A DNA stretch of 64,000 nucleotides from Lojkania enalia (lineage: Eukaryota; Ascomycota; Dothideomycetes; Pleosporales), in contig ML986614.1 in assembly GCA_010094045.1 (NCBI GenBank), positions 209,336-273,335 on the forward strand, read 5' to 3'. Of the stretch, positions 12,393-22,513 are shown piece after piece (the stretch's first letter is position 1; every line of letters starts with the position of its first letter). The position numbers and the translations under genes are program-made. Under the pieces are notes generated by a model. The model was not told the origin of the DNA. It did no database searches and saw nothing but the letters and a program-made list of their open reading frames with translations.

Positions 12393-13659
12393 GCCTTTGG
12401 TTTCACTGGCCCTGCCGTGGAAATTTTTGGATAAAAATATTTTTTTATTTTTTTTATTTTTTTCTAGCATAGCGAAGGTGTTCAGGGAATTAGGAACCAT
12501 GTAGATCAAGCAAACGTTTACTTCATTTCTCTAGATCAAGGAGACTTAATGTTCGGCTACGATCTCCGATTGGCGCGGGAAGCCTATCCATCCAACAAAA
12601 TATCACCTCTTACCAGGTCACAGCGAATGCTACAGGAATGCCAGTAGCGGTCACCAGCTTTCTTGACATCCTGTGATGTCATGTTTTGTCAAATGTGATA
12701 CATGGCCAATGCGTCAAAATCATATGTTTTGTGGCGTGGATCAGCAATGCTACTATCACAACGAGAGCTTGTGGAGCCCTTGATAATGACACCCAGCGCC
12801 ATGACATCATAAGGGCTAATTGCCATTCTCCGTGGTGTTTTAGGTGATCATATCCCTTGGCATGCCTACAGTACTTTTCACCTAACGCTATCTCTCCAAT
12901 TGTATCTATCTTAGCTCTATTGTCACTACAATGGTATATTTGGGTAATGTTTTCATTCTACCTCAAGTTTTACTTTACTTCTATACTATTTTGGTTCTAG
13001 TTTCCGGGGTCAAAAAACTACGGCCCCACTTAGCAGGGGTCCAATGTACGGTACCGCGTGGCTGGGATAAAGCTTAGCCTCACCACCCACCACTATCGGA
13101 TGTCTCGTCGAAAACATCGAATTCATGTTAACAATATCTTCGAGATGACTATAAGGAATCAGGGCTTTCTTTAGTAGACTAAATGAGCGGACTTCTAAGT
13201 CAACATCTACAGAATTGTTGTTTCCCGGACCCAACGGAATTAACGAATGACAACTCCCAACGTGGAACCGAGATCCAATAAGAGAGTCAGAAGATGGAAT
13301 GATGATGATGAGGGGTAAGAAAAAAAGAAGGTGCTGCATTTATATAACAGGATGGGTCCTCGCAGTGGGGCCGAAACAGGTTCATCTACTGTGCTGCTCC
13401 GTGCTGGCAAAAGGAACCGAAGCTATTCGACCAATGGCGCCGATGCCGTCGGCAACGAGGAGATTCGCATCCTAGTTGGAGGGCAAGGAGTTAAGTAGAT
13501 TCTTTCTAGAATTAACCGTTCAAACGCTTTACTTGGAAGGCTCATTGACGACATGGGTCCCAGTAACTACTATTGTTCCCTGTTCACCATCAGAATCCTG
13601 CTCCAATGCTCTCCCTTCTAGTGCGCCTAAAGATAACGCATCCATATCTCGGGCTATCA
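12393..13659. other. mostly empty stretch after tfb1
   Basis: A T-rich tract at 12437-12466 just after the tfb1 stop is probably part of its 3' end. The rest is AT-rich without supported genes, apart from a weak candidate ORF on the minus strand (13010-13339, listed separately). No transposon ends or tRNA were seen. Confidence 0.4.
13010..13339 (-). CDS. candidate small secreted protein (weak)
   Basis: An ATG-initiated, intronless ORF of 109 aa. It opens with a hydrophobic stretch (MQHLLFFLPLIIIIPSSDS) that resembles a signal peptide with little basic n-region. The rest is neutral, with a single cysteine and no recognised motif. A TATATAA sequence lies directly before the ATG, too close to be its own TATA box. 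The ORF could be chance in AT-rich DNA or a fungal orphan. The only positive evidence is the signal-like start plus a length above 100 codons. Confidence 0.25.
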   Translation of the reverse strand: MQHLLFFLPLIIIIPSSDSLIGSRFHVGSCHSLIPLGPGNNNSVDVDLEVRSFSLLKKALIPYSHLEDIVNMNSMFSTRHPIVVGGEAKLYPSHAVPYIGPLLSGAVVF

Positions 13660-14099
13660 CTAACCTGGACTGGCTGGAGTTCCCCCGCCTCCGCGATTAT
13701 CTCGGTACCGGAAACTACGCCAAAGGAACCAACGAGCTACCCAGTTTTCTTCCGCGACTGTATTGTAGTGCCAACCTAGGTCATAGTAAGGTCTAGTATA
13801 AGGATTGTTGGTCCTAGAAAGGGCGATAATCTCTCTATGCTTCGCAGTCTCCGAGAGATCATTCCATTGATAGGGTCGTCGCGCTCCCTCCCTATTTGGT
13901 GCTAAATTTGCAGGGATTTGGCTCATGCGATCTCTTACTTCGTTTGCCTCTTGCTGCAATGGCGGTACAGTTAGCCCGGTCATTACATTCCATTACGTAA
14001 ATCCCTCACCAGAAGCATTTTGTAATACTGCTCGTTTAATCCTAGTCGCTGCATCACCACTTTTTTCTCCGTGCTCTGAACAAGTGGTTGAAGAGCCAT
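13660..14099 (-). CDS. small spliced gene, 127 aa, function unknown
   Basis: Two exons, 14010..14099 (30 codons) and 13660..13953 (98 codons including stop), are separated by a 56-nt intron with GTGAGG donor, GCTAAC branch and TTGCAG acceptor. Both exons are phase 0 at the junction, giving the join NEQYYKMLL|QEANEVRDRM. The N-terminal half is helical and polar. The C-terminal half is rich in aromatic and basic residues (RRPYQWNDL, NNPYTRPYYDLGWHY, NWVARWFLWRSFRYRDN), followed by a Gly-rich tail. No signal peptide, membrane segment or known domain is recognised. Codon composition looks coding and the exon structure is hard to obtain by chance. It is divergent from the 17.1 kb gene and convergent with tfb1. 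The mix of basic and aromatic residues would suit a nucleic-acid or protein-binding role, but that is speculation. Confidence 0.72.
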
Positions 14100-17000
14100 C
14101 TCGGCGAAGAAACACTACCGAAAGGTTTGAAGGATGTGGATTATGATGACTACTATAGAGAAGATGAGAAAAGGAGGCTGGGTGGTGCAGACTGACCCAG
14201 ACTTGAGCATCCATCTCAGCTTTTATACAGAGCCTGTACAAACCCTTCCCCCCGCCCCCCCCAAAACACAAGGCGCCTCTACAGCTTTCCCCACAACGTG
14301 CTTTCTTCCCCTGTTATCTCACTCTCGGCGCCGTGAGACACCAAGTGCAGACGCCTCTAGCAACGGATGGCCAGCACGGCTTGAAACTTCAACCAACGGC
14401 AAGTATGTTCAAACCATCCTGCATACTTTGAATCAAACATAGTTATTGATTCGGAATAGCGACATTAACCACGCTACAGACGCGGAAAAATTAACCGTCA
14501 TCCATGGTAAATGCGCGAACATGGCGCCTCGCTTTTTTAGATCCTTGACGTGGTCTGAGGTAACCACGCCGGCTGCTCGCACAGGACACTATGCAGCGAC
14601 GGCAGATGGTTACATCTCATATGATTTGTTAAGGAAGCGCCTCATCGTCACCGAGTAACTTCATCCACTCTTTGCCCATTATCGTCGATGGGCGCAATGT
14701 CCTTGTCAGAGCTACAAGCACCAATGAGCAGAATAGCCTCTTAGCTTATCATCTCTAAAAGAATTCTCAACAGCATATTATGCCGTTGGATCAAAAAAGA
14801 AAAGATAACTACGTCCCAGGGGCCTGGGTGACGGATTTACGCGCAATTCCAACACTTGTTGCCATTACTGGAGCACTGGGATATTGTGAGCTTCGGCCTC
14901 ATTGGGCAGAATGTCAATGTTGCCTGCTTTTAGCGGGTGGGAGATACACGACAAAAGAACTAAGGAACTGCTTGGCAGGCATGCTAGGGTCTAAGGCGAC
15001 TTCAACATCATAGGCTGATACGGGCGGAGATGCCGCCTCATCCGGCTTGTTTTTTTTGGTTGCAAGCCGACCTTCGGCCTCTAGTAGGTTCGAATAGGTG
15101 TGTCTTCAGACGGAGCAAGGGGTTATTGGGGGAGCGGGCCGCTTCAACGCATGGGGACACAAAAGGAGTCGGAATTGGCGAAGGCGCGTGGCAGCCACGA
15201 AAAAAGGTCACTACAGCAAGAGCTGAGCTATGACACGACACTAAGACAGGTCGGAAAGGAATACATATGGCATCCGGGCGGACACAGGCGAATGGCAATC
15301 ATCAACAGAACAGGAGAAGGTGGTCACCAAATATCATTTTCCGATTAGAGCAGTGCCCATTCAGGCTCTACAGAAGAGCTTAGTGGTCTAGATCTATCAG
15401 GAAGGGGGAAACGAGCACAAAGATGGCTAGGGCAAAGATTAAGAATTGCAGAATGCTAGGTCCCCTTGGTTCTATTTCCGGCATGATCTTTCAACATGCC
15501 TATTTTGCACAATAGCCCGCGCCTTCTAGGAGCCAATCATCGTGTCCCCAGAGCTTCTCGAAGCTCGCATGGAACGAATTAGAGCGCCACCACGTACTAC
15601 AGAGTTGCTGGACCTCGACGAAACCCTAAAAGATGTATCGGGTTTGGGATTCCTCCGAGACGAGGGCCTCGGCGCTTTCCGCTTCCGTCGCTGGCCAGGC
15701 GTGACAGAAGATGAGCAGCAGCTCGCCTCCATCGTCTGCGGCTTGCCGGAAACATCAAAACATCGCCCCTCGCGCAGAATGGCTTCGGCGAAACCTGGCG
15801 GAGCCCCAAACCCCGCGGTTTGCTAGTGGCAGATTGCCCAGCACAGTCCCAGGAGCTGGGTTCCCGGAAAGATGCCAGCAGGGACCCGGGCAGGGCATTC
15901 ACCCCAGCCAACCACAATAGGAGCGTAGTTCCGGTACGACCCTTACATTTCCATGTGCGGATGGTCCCAAGTCATGCAATAAGGGATTGGAAGTGCGTGC
16001 GGCATGCCCCTGTACTGCTCCCAGAGTAGCCGCTGTGCATCACTTGTCGCCTGGCGCGCGGCCACGCTCTCTCAACCAGGCCCGTCATCTCCACGACTAG
16101 CTCATGGCAAAAGAAATGTCGCCACGCGCCGACAGCTGCTATTGGATGCCGGCCTAGGCTTGGACACCGCAGTCCCAGGCGTCGCCCATTTCGTCGGTTG
16201 CCGCGGGACGGTATTTGTCGATAATCCGGCTGCCCGACTGCGCTCGCCAAATCCCCAGGTAGATAGGGCTTTCCTTGCATGCCCCCTCTGTGAGCAGCAC
16301 TCAGTCCGAGTGTCACTCCGCGTGCTGCCCAGTGAGTCCCTGCCGGCGAGGCACTTCGGTCTTGCGCAGAGCGGTGCTATGCGGTGCTATGCAACGGCTG
16401 TGCCGCGCCTGCTGCAGCCCCTAGAGCCTCGCCGCCTGTCACGCTCGAGGAGGATGCGGTCGGGCATCACGGCCCCGTATTAACCTGCAAGCCTGCTTGC
16501 ACTGCTGGGGCCCCTCCGCCTGCAGGGTCAGCCCATCTAGGCAGTGAAAGGCGACTCCCCGACCGGGCACATGGTGTTTGCTTGAGACCTATTGGCACCG
16601 CTACAGCAATTTGCTTTTGATGCCTTGTTTCCACCAGCCGTGGTGAACGATCATGATCGCCCAATTGCTGAAGCCAGCCCCTACTTCGCGTTCGTCTTCC
16701 CCGCCAACTTGGCCTCTCTACTCTTGCTGGCGATCAAATCGACTCCAGCACCCGCTAGGAAGGCAAGGAGGAAGGGAGAGGGGGAGGGGGGGGGTTTGAA
16801 TGCATCAACGCACATCAGGGCCAGTTTCCCAGCTCGTGCACCGCAAAGCAGGCAGCCTTCCATCCCGTCGCACGCAATGGGAGCGGGGAAGTGTTCCTGC
16901 CCGCAATGAGGGGGTTGATTACCATACTCTGCTGGGAGCGCGGCTTTCCTTGAGCGCCGTAGTTGAGGAAGGCGGCCATGCGCGCTGCCTATTCCACGAG

Positions 17001-17137
17001 AGCTCCGAGGCCATCGTCTTCTGGCCTCCTCGCACACCGATTTTTCGAGCACCCAATCTCTTACGGTATTCATGGTCTAGAAACACCTCAGGCCTTTATT
17101 CCGGGCATATCATTGCTTCTCACTGGATCAGCAAACC
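14100..17137. other. 3-kb gene-poor stretch
   Basis: No supported gene. GC content rises towards 15.5-16.9 kb, and long frames there (for example 16004-16483 +, 15597-15917 -) look like open-frame noise rich in Arg, Pro and Cys. A C-rich homopolymer stretch occurs near 14249-14263, a G-rich purine tract near 16775-16797, and a 10-bp direct repeat (GGTGCTATGC) at about 16372-16391. The last several hundred bases should hold the promoter of the following gene. Confidence 0.4.
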
Positions 17138-19396
17138 ATGACGGCCTCCCAGGCTCGGACTGTTGCTCTGCGAGACTGCACGAATAACCGAGGCCTTGGA
17201 TACGGCTCTAGTGCTGCGTCTGAGCGTGTCGATTATGCGGCGTTGGACTTGGCAGATTCGCCCCGTCCTCTGCTCGAGTCCAAAATCGCGCCTTGCCAAG
17301 ATCAGTTTACCAACTCCACTGCGCTCTTGGACGGACGGCTTCCTCGAACGGGCGCGGAAAACGAGGCGCCTGGTGGGAGTGACGACGGTACACCCTACCA
17401 TTCATCCAGCCCCAAACCCACTGACATCCAATGCACGGAGGACAGACCGCACGCCAAACCGCGGGCCGTCCCATACAAACCTGATTTGCGGTCCGCAAAT
17501 CGGACCAATGGGACGACACTCGCTACTATCTCGGAGCAGGGCTCGCATTCTACCTTGCATTCTGGCAGATCTCTTCCCAATGGCCATGGACGACATGCTC
17601 CCGTCCGACTTGTCCATGATCTTGCGCAAACTGGTGCTAGGATGAGACGGTCCAGCAGATTAGAAATCGGGCCGCTCCACGCAGTCCCCGAAGAAGAATA
17701 TCGAAACCAGGTCCTGAGTAAGAATAATCAAATGTACGCTTTGATAGGCGAGCGTCGCGAGACCTGGGATCCAATGAGTCATGCTGCTGCCTCTATCAAA
17801 ACAAATTCTCATGCGCGGCAGGTGGCCGAAGCTTTCCAGTTTCAAAGTGCAGAATGTGCTCTTGAAAGCAGAGGAGTGAGGGGTTTTCTACAAGGCCTGC
17901 TGCAGAGTGTCCGAGGGGTATCGCCGCACAGTCGCCCTAGACCCTCGTCAATGGAAAGCCTGTCTCTCAGTGAGGCACTGCGACACCGGTCAGCGGCCGC
18001 CGAAGGAGATCTTCCTCGATCTCACGATCTAGACGGCGGCTGTACATCTCATCGGAGCATAATGCATGCCGCTTGGGCACCAGCTGGACATGACGGCTCG
18101 CTGTCGAGTTTTCCTAGATCATGTATTCAAAGCCACCAAAGGAATCCCCGGGTGACGGTCACCCAGGCTCAACCTGCTACTCCCCACTCGATACCAATCA
18201 CGGGTCTACCTCCCAGTCCGATTCGTCCCGAGAATAAACTGACTTCCGCGCCTTTTTTATCACAGACACCTTACGTTTCACCTCAGCCAAGCAAAGGTTC
18301 AGGATCACCGGCTACAGTTACTACTGCTGGAGCACTAGAAAATGGCCTGCCAGGCACTCAGCCACTCTCGGCGCGAACCAGGGACGATTCTCCAATCCGA
18401 TATACGTTCGATGGTGTGCTTCTGTATCGCAGCGATGCGCCCTCATTATATGAGTATGATCGTACGCGGAATGTTAGTTTCTGTAGCACGGACTCGACCA
18501 ACTACTCTGGCACTATATTGGGCATTGACCTAGACCTCCAACAGGAATGCTCTAAAATCCACCAGTCAGTGCCACCCACACGGCACTTTTCACAACCAAG
18601 CGATGTTGAAGTGGGTCCATCCGTATCAAATGATATGCACAAGCCCAATACAACTACAAAGCTCAAGTCGACGCCCCACTTATCAATAACCTCATCAGCA
18701 CTCCCTGTCCTACTTCCCCTTGCAGCAGCATCAGGCATCGTCCGCCCCAACCACTCCACGCCACAAATTTCCTTCTACTCCCCTTCGGGAAACCTAATCC
18801 AAGCAGAAGATAGTTCACTATCATCGGTCGATTCGTGCTACCATAACACAGTACCATCTCCGCCAGAATCCCACGCTCGCCCTTCTCTACTACCCGCCAC
18901 AACCCCATCTGCCGTACCCCTTCCAAAACAGTTACAACTAAGGCATCACCGCTATGCACGTTCGGATATTATTCCTCAAAACGTGACGCCTAGCAGCGTC
19001 CAAGGTTGCGATGGGATTGTCAGATCCAGAAGTCTCCAGCCGAGGAGTGGTGTGAAGCGGTCGCTCACCCACGCTGGAACCCGGTCTTCCTCCAATCGCT
19101 TTTATTCTCCTGCTGCATCTAGAAGTACATCGCGATGGAGAGCGGTAGCGTCCTGCCCCAAGGTTCCAAAGTGGAACAGTCGGCGTATGCAGGGCAGCGA
19201 GTCCTTGGGTCCGGTGACCGGGTGGACTCTCCGCGTCTGCTTCTGCCAGCCTTTCGATGGGGTGGGGGCCGATACCGACTGTTTGGGTCACGACTGCGAC
19301 GTACACGAACAAGGAACGCATGAGCCCTTGGAGAATGTAAGGGTCGTGAGCGGGATTAGTGTCGGGGGGAAAAATGGTGTTGTTGGGAGTGGTTGA
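17138..19396 (+). CDS. large disordered fungal protein with Cys-containing C-terminus
   Basis: Intronless 752-aa ORF with a proper ATG. It is rich in Ser, Pro, Arg and His and of low hydrophobicity, so mostly disordered; no transmembrane segment or recognised domain was found. Short ordered-looking stretches are LEIGPLHAVPEEEYRNQVLSK (about 180-200) and FTFDGV-like text near 425-460 (IRYTFDGVLLYRSD). The last 70 residues contain clustered cysteines (LRVCFCQPFDG, then DCLGHDCDVHEQG) and are the best candidate for a conserved module. An ORF this long cannot be chance at this base composition. Function is unknown. It is convergent with the DUF1992 gene. Confidence 0.75.
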   Translation: MTASQARTVALRDCTNNRGLGYGSSAASERVDYAALDLADSPRPLLESKIAPCQDQFTNSTALLDGRLPRTGAENEAPGGSDDGTPYHSSSPKPTDIQCTEDRPHAKPRAVPYKPDLRSANRTNGTTLATISEQGSHSTLHSGRSLPNGHGRHAPVRLVHDLAQTGARMRRSSRLEIGPLHAVPEEEYRNQVLSKNNQMYALIGERRETWDPMSHAAASIKTNSHARQVAEAFQFQSAECALESRGVRGFLQGLLQSVRGVSPHSRPRPSSMESLSLSEALRHRSAAAEGDLPRSHDLDGGCTSHRSIMHAAWAPAGHDGSLSSFPRSCIQSHQRNPRVTVTQAQPATPHSIPITGLPPSPIRPENKLTSAPFLSQTPYVSPQPSKGSGSPATVTTAGALENGLPGTQPLSARTRDDSPIRYTFDGVLLYRSDAPSLYEYDRTRNVSFCSTDSTNYSGTILGIDLDLQQECSKIHQSVPPTRHFSQPSDVEVGPSVSNDMHKPNTTTKLKSTPHLSITSSALPVLLPLAAASGIVRPNHSTPQISFYSPSGNLIQAEDSSLSSVDSCYHNTVPSPPESHARPSLLPATTPSAVPLPKQLQLRHHRYARSDIIPQNVTPSSVQGCDGIVRSRSLQPRSGVKRSLTHAGTRSSSNRFYSPAASRSTSRWRAVASCPKVPKWNSRRMQGSESLGPVTGWTLRVCFCQPFDGVGADTDCLGHDCDVHEQGTHEPLENVRVVSGISVGGKNGVVGSG

Positions 19397-19935
19397 TTAC
19401 CGCTCATACGGGTCGAACGCCTTATCATACGGCAACCCGGTTCGTGGAATGATGTACCGATCCGAAACAGATTTTATGCAGATTTTACCGAGGTAGGTGC
19501 TATGAGACACACGGGACCGGGTGCATACAGTTGCTTGGGCCGATTGAATATGAGCCATTGCTACTTTGGTTAGACCTAAGACTCTCTAGGGAGACAGTAT
19601 AACAGAAATAGGAATATTGGCTGTTGATCGGTTGTATGCGCCGTCTGATTCAATAGAACAGCTTTCCGGAGTTAGCGTCCTTCCGCTTATCCTGCGGGAA
19701 TTGGGTATTGTCGCTTGACCTTTTACTGGAAGTTGATCACGATCCATGTCAGCAGAGCCATGCCCCCGTGTAGTCATGCAAGTCACCGACTCCAGCGTAC
19801 GAACCGCACAAAGCTATCGAGATAGGAGTCGTAGATTGGAATCGTCCGTGGCCCAAAATGTATTGAGTGGAAAAAAGAGCTCTATATTTCACAAGACTCC
19901 TTTGGATCTCTCGGGTTTTCCCCTTTGGTACAGGT
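19397..19935. other. short intergenic region between convergent genes
   Basis: About 540 bp between two stop codons, presumably both 3' UTRs. I see no gene, repeat or RNA here. Confidence 0.4.
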
Positions 19936-21666
19936 TCACGCCTGTTTCCTTTCCTCTCCGCCCCAGATATCCCTCCACAATTGCCTGAACCCGTACTGCT
20001 TCTCGGTTTTCTCATCCCTCACCCTAACCCGCTCCCCCATCAGCCTGTCCATTACTCCCCCTCCTCCTATACTTTCACCAAATCCAACCGTCTTAGCTTT
20101 AGGACTCAAAGCCCGCTCTCTAATTGCGTCCGCGAGTTGCGGCGCCACATCTGCATAGCAAGCGTTAAGCTCACGCTCTAGGGAAAAATACGGTTTCTTT
20201 GCAAGGTCAGGAGCTTGCAAGTTGTATGAACGGGTCTTGTTGTTTAGATCTGATATAGAGAGTGTGAGGAAGGCGCTTTCCGTCCGCTCCCACTCAGGGT
20301 CACGGAAGGGATAGGGCGATGGGGAAATGGTAGAAGGTGGATTTCTAGCGTTCAGTGGGACGTTCATTGTTTGGGAGGCTGTGCTCTCGCTTTTCTGGAG
20401 GTCTACAATTGCCTTTGGATCGTCCAAGCTTATCTTTTCCGCGTTGATTTCAAGCTCTAATGGCGTGGAATCCGACCTTGGGACTTTCAGCTCTCCAGAG
20501 AGAGATATTTGAGATACATGACCGCCATCATTTACGACATTTAGTTTCTCGTCTTTCTTTTTTGGTGGGTTGGCAATCATTTCGGCTTTTGCGTAAGCTT
20601 CTGCTTTCCGCATCTGCTCTTGCAATGTGCCGCCCTTACTCGCAATCACCCTTGCAGCGTGTCTCCTCCAATCATTCCTTAGCCTGGACCTAAACTTGGT
20701 TGCGGCGCTAACTAGTTCCTGTTGCTTCTCAATCCACGGGGGCACGATTTCTTGTTTCTGGATCATCTTGTTCATAAAGTATTCCGTTGTATTCAGGAAT
20801 GGATTGGATGCAATATAGTCCCTCTCAATCTTTTTGCCTCTAGGAAGATTCTTGAACTGGCCCCGTGCAATCGCATCCTCGATGCGCTGGTTAGCCAAAT
20901 TCGCAAGGCCCTGGATTGTGCCGGGAACCACGGACCGCGCGTCTGGTGAGAAGCGATCTTTCAGCTCCTGGAATCTTTTTTCCCGCTCCTGATGGCTCAT
21001 ATCTGAGTCCTTCAGGGTGGCATATAATCCGCTCCTATCTCTCGCATTCGCGAGCCTAGTCCCCATCTTCCCTCCCGTCCGCCGCCCTGTGTCGACGCTT
21101 TTCGGCGGCGCCGCACCAGGCCCCGGTATTCGAGCTTCCCTCCCTAGCCGCAAGGGCCGGTGCGCATCGTTGAGCATGCGCAGACTGGCATCGTGTACGC
21201 TCTCCTGCCCCGCCCATGCCTCGCCGGTCGCGATGTCTCTAGTATGGCGCCCTGCGTGGGAAGGTAGCGCTACCTCAGTAAAGGCGCTGCGATGTTCAGC
21301 GCGGAAGTTTGCTGAGGCTATTCGCTCTTCGAGCTGGCGCTTCAGATCTTCGCTGAAGCCGGCTTCTGCGATCGTTTTCCTAGCGCCGCGGGTGTTGCTT
21401 TCGAGGGCGGACTCGCTCATAGAGCGTAGTTGGCGCGACATGGCGCCGTCTTCCCTATTGACGGCATCCGCCGGCTCACGTACGCCGTTTCCTTCTTCGC
21501 CGGGTGCTGACACATCGTTTTCCCGTGGTTGTGGTGTCGAATCTGCAAAGCAGCGGGCAGAGGCGGCTGCCGGGAGGCGGGTCAAGGTTGGGAACGGGCA
21601 AACACGTCCATTTGCTCGCAGGCAGCGAGCACAGATGAATGGAGAGATGGCCTGGTGCGATGGCAT
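19936..21666 (-). CDS. DUF1992 / DNAJC28-like protein, probably mitochondrial
   Basis: 576 aa, intronless. The conserved DUF1992 block lies at about residues 255-345: LANQRIEDAIARGQFKNLPR, then RGKKI, then IASNPFLNTTEYFMNKM, then PPWIEKQQEL, as in DNAJC28-like proteins. No J-domain is visible. The chosen start (21666) gives MPSHQAISPFICARCLRANG, a basic, acid-free leader that resembles a mitochondrial presequence. An upstream in-frame ATG at 21780 would add 38 residues and is the alternative start. The middle (about 60-210) is Arg/Ala-rich and variable, and the C-terminus ends in basic helices. Fungal homologues are annotated only by the domain; a role in mitochondrial proteostasis is inference. 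Confidence 0.85.
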   Translation of the reverse strand: MPSHQAISPFICARCLRANGRVCPFPTLTRLPAAASARCFADSTPQPRENDVSAPGEEGNGVREPADAVNREDGAMSRQLRSMSESALESNTRGARKTIAEAGFSEDLKRQLEERIASANFRAEHRSAFTEVALPSHAGRHTRDIATGEAWAGQESVHDASLRMLNDAHRPLRLGREARIPGPGAAPPKSVDTGRRTGGKMGTRLANARDRSGLYATLKDSDMSHQEREKRFQELKDRFSPDARSVVPGTIQGLANLANQRIEDAIARGQFKNLPRGKKIERDYIASNPFLNTTEYFMNKMIQKQEIVPPWIEKQQELVSAATKFRSRLRNDWRRHAARVIASKGGTLQEQMRKAEAYAKAEMIANPPKKKDEKLNVVNDGGHVSQISLSGELKVPRSDSTPLELEINAEKISLDDPKAIVDLQKSESTASQTMNVPLNARNPPSTISPSPYPFRDPEWERTESAFLTLSISDLNNKTRSYNLQAPDLAKKPYFSLERELNACYADVAPQLADAIRERALSPKAKTVGFGESIGGGGVMDRLMGERVRVRDEKTEKQYGFRQLWRDIWGGEERKQA

Positions 21667-22513
21667 GTAGGTAGGGCCCCACGGTTCCAATTGGAGTGGC
21701 AAAGAAAGAATATCGACCCTCGAGCTGCTGCAGAAGAGACGAGAACAGGACGTATCGGGATAGGGAACACGGAACGTCATCACGAGTCGGGGCTACCTAA
21801 AGTCTTGGTCATCCTTATCGATAACGCTCACGTGCCATCCAATTGTCAGCTCTAGAACCTTGATACCATGCCATCTTCTACTCCGGGGCTAGATGCTACC
21901 CCCATACTTACTCAAACTGTATATACTGTACGGAAGATCTTCTTTAGGAATATGGATCCCTTATCTCGGTGCTAGAAGAGGCGGTCGATGAGCTCGCAGC
22001 AAATCGGGACGTGCCCACCCCAGTGTCGTGCTGCCTTCTGGTATGGAACAAGTCCGATACTGCCAGGTCCACATTTTGAAAATAAGTTGCACGGGCACAG
22101 GCACAGACGCCGCCAGGTCTCGAGTGGCCCGTCCAACCTTGGACGTCGGGTCCCATCAAGTTGAGACATGCTCCTTCCGGTCCGCCTCATCGGGTCATCC
22201 ATAGTGTTTTCGGGGTCATCTTCACACTCTCTTCTCGACTTCCACGCCTCTCCTAACTTGTTCCTGCACAAATAGCCAAAGCACGTGTCCCGAAGCCACG
22301 GCCTCCGAGGAGAGAAAACTAAGGACCGAATGATTAGCGACGCGAAAGCGAGATACGAGAACTTGGTGGTGGCTTAGATACGGGCTTGGCGTTGCGACAT
22401 GTGCTCACTTGCTGCTTGTTGCTTGATCTCACAATGAAGAAATATAGTTTAGGGCGAGGCTGCCCTCCGAACTCGAGCACTATCCGTAGCTTGGAGATGC
22501 TTTGTATGAGAAC
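21667..22513. promoter_or_regulatory. divergent intergenic region
   Basis: About 0.85 kb between divergent start codons (0.73 kb if the upstream ATG at 21780 is used). It should contain both promoters. No gene, tRNA or repeat is recognised; short frames on the minus strand (21944-22271) have Arg/Cys-rich noise composition. Confidence 0.4.

Noticed and set aside
16004..16483. Possible 159-codon gene on the + strand
   Set aside because: Composition is Arg/Pro/Cys-rich noise, with no splice-supported extension and no motif; GC-rich DNA makes such frames common.
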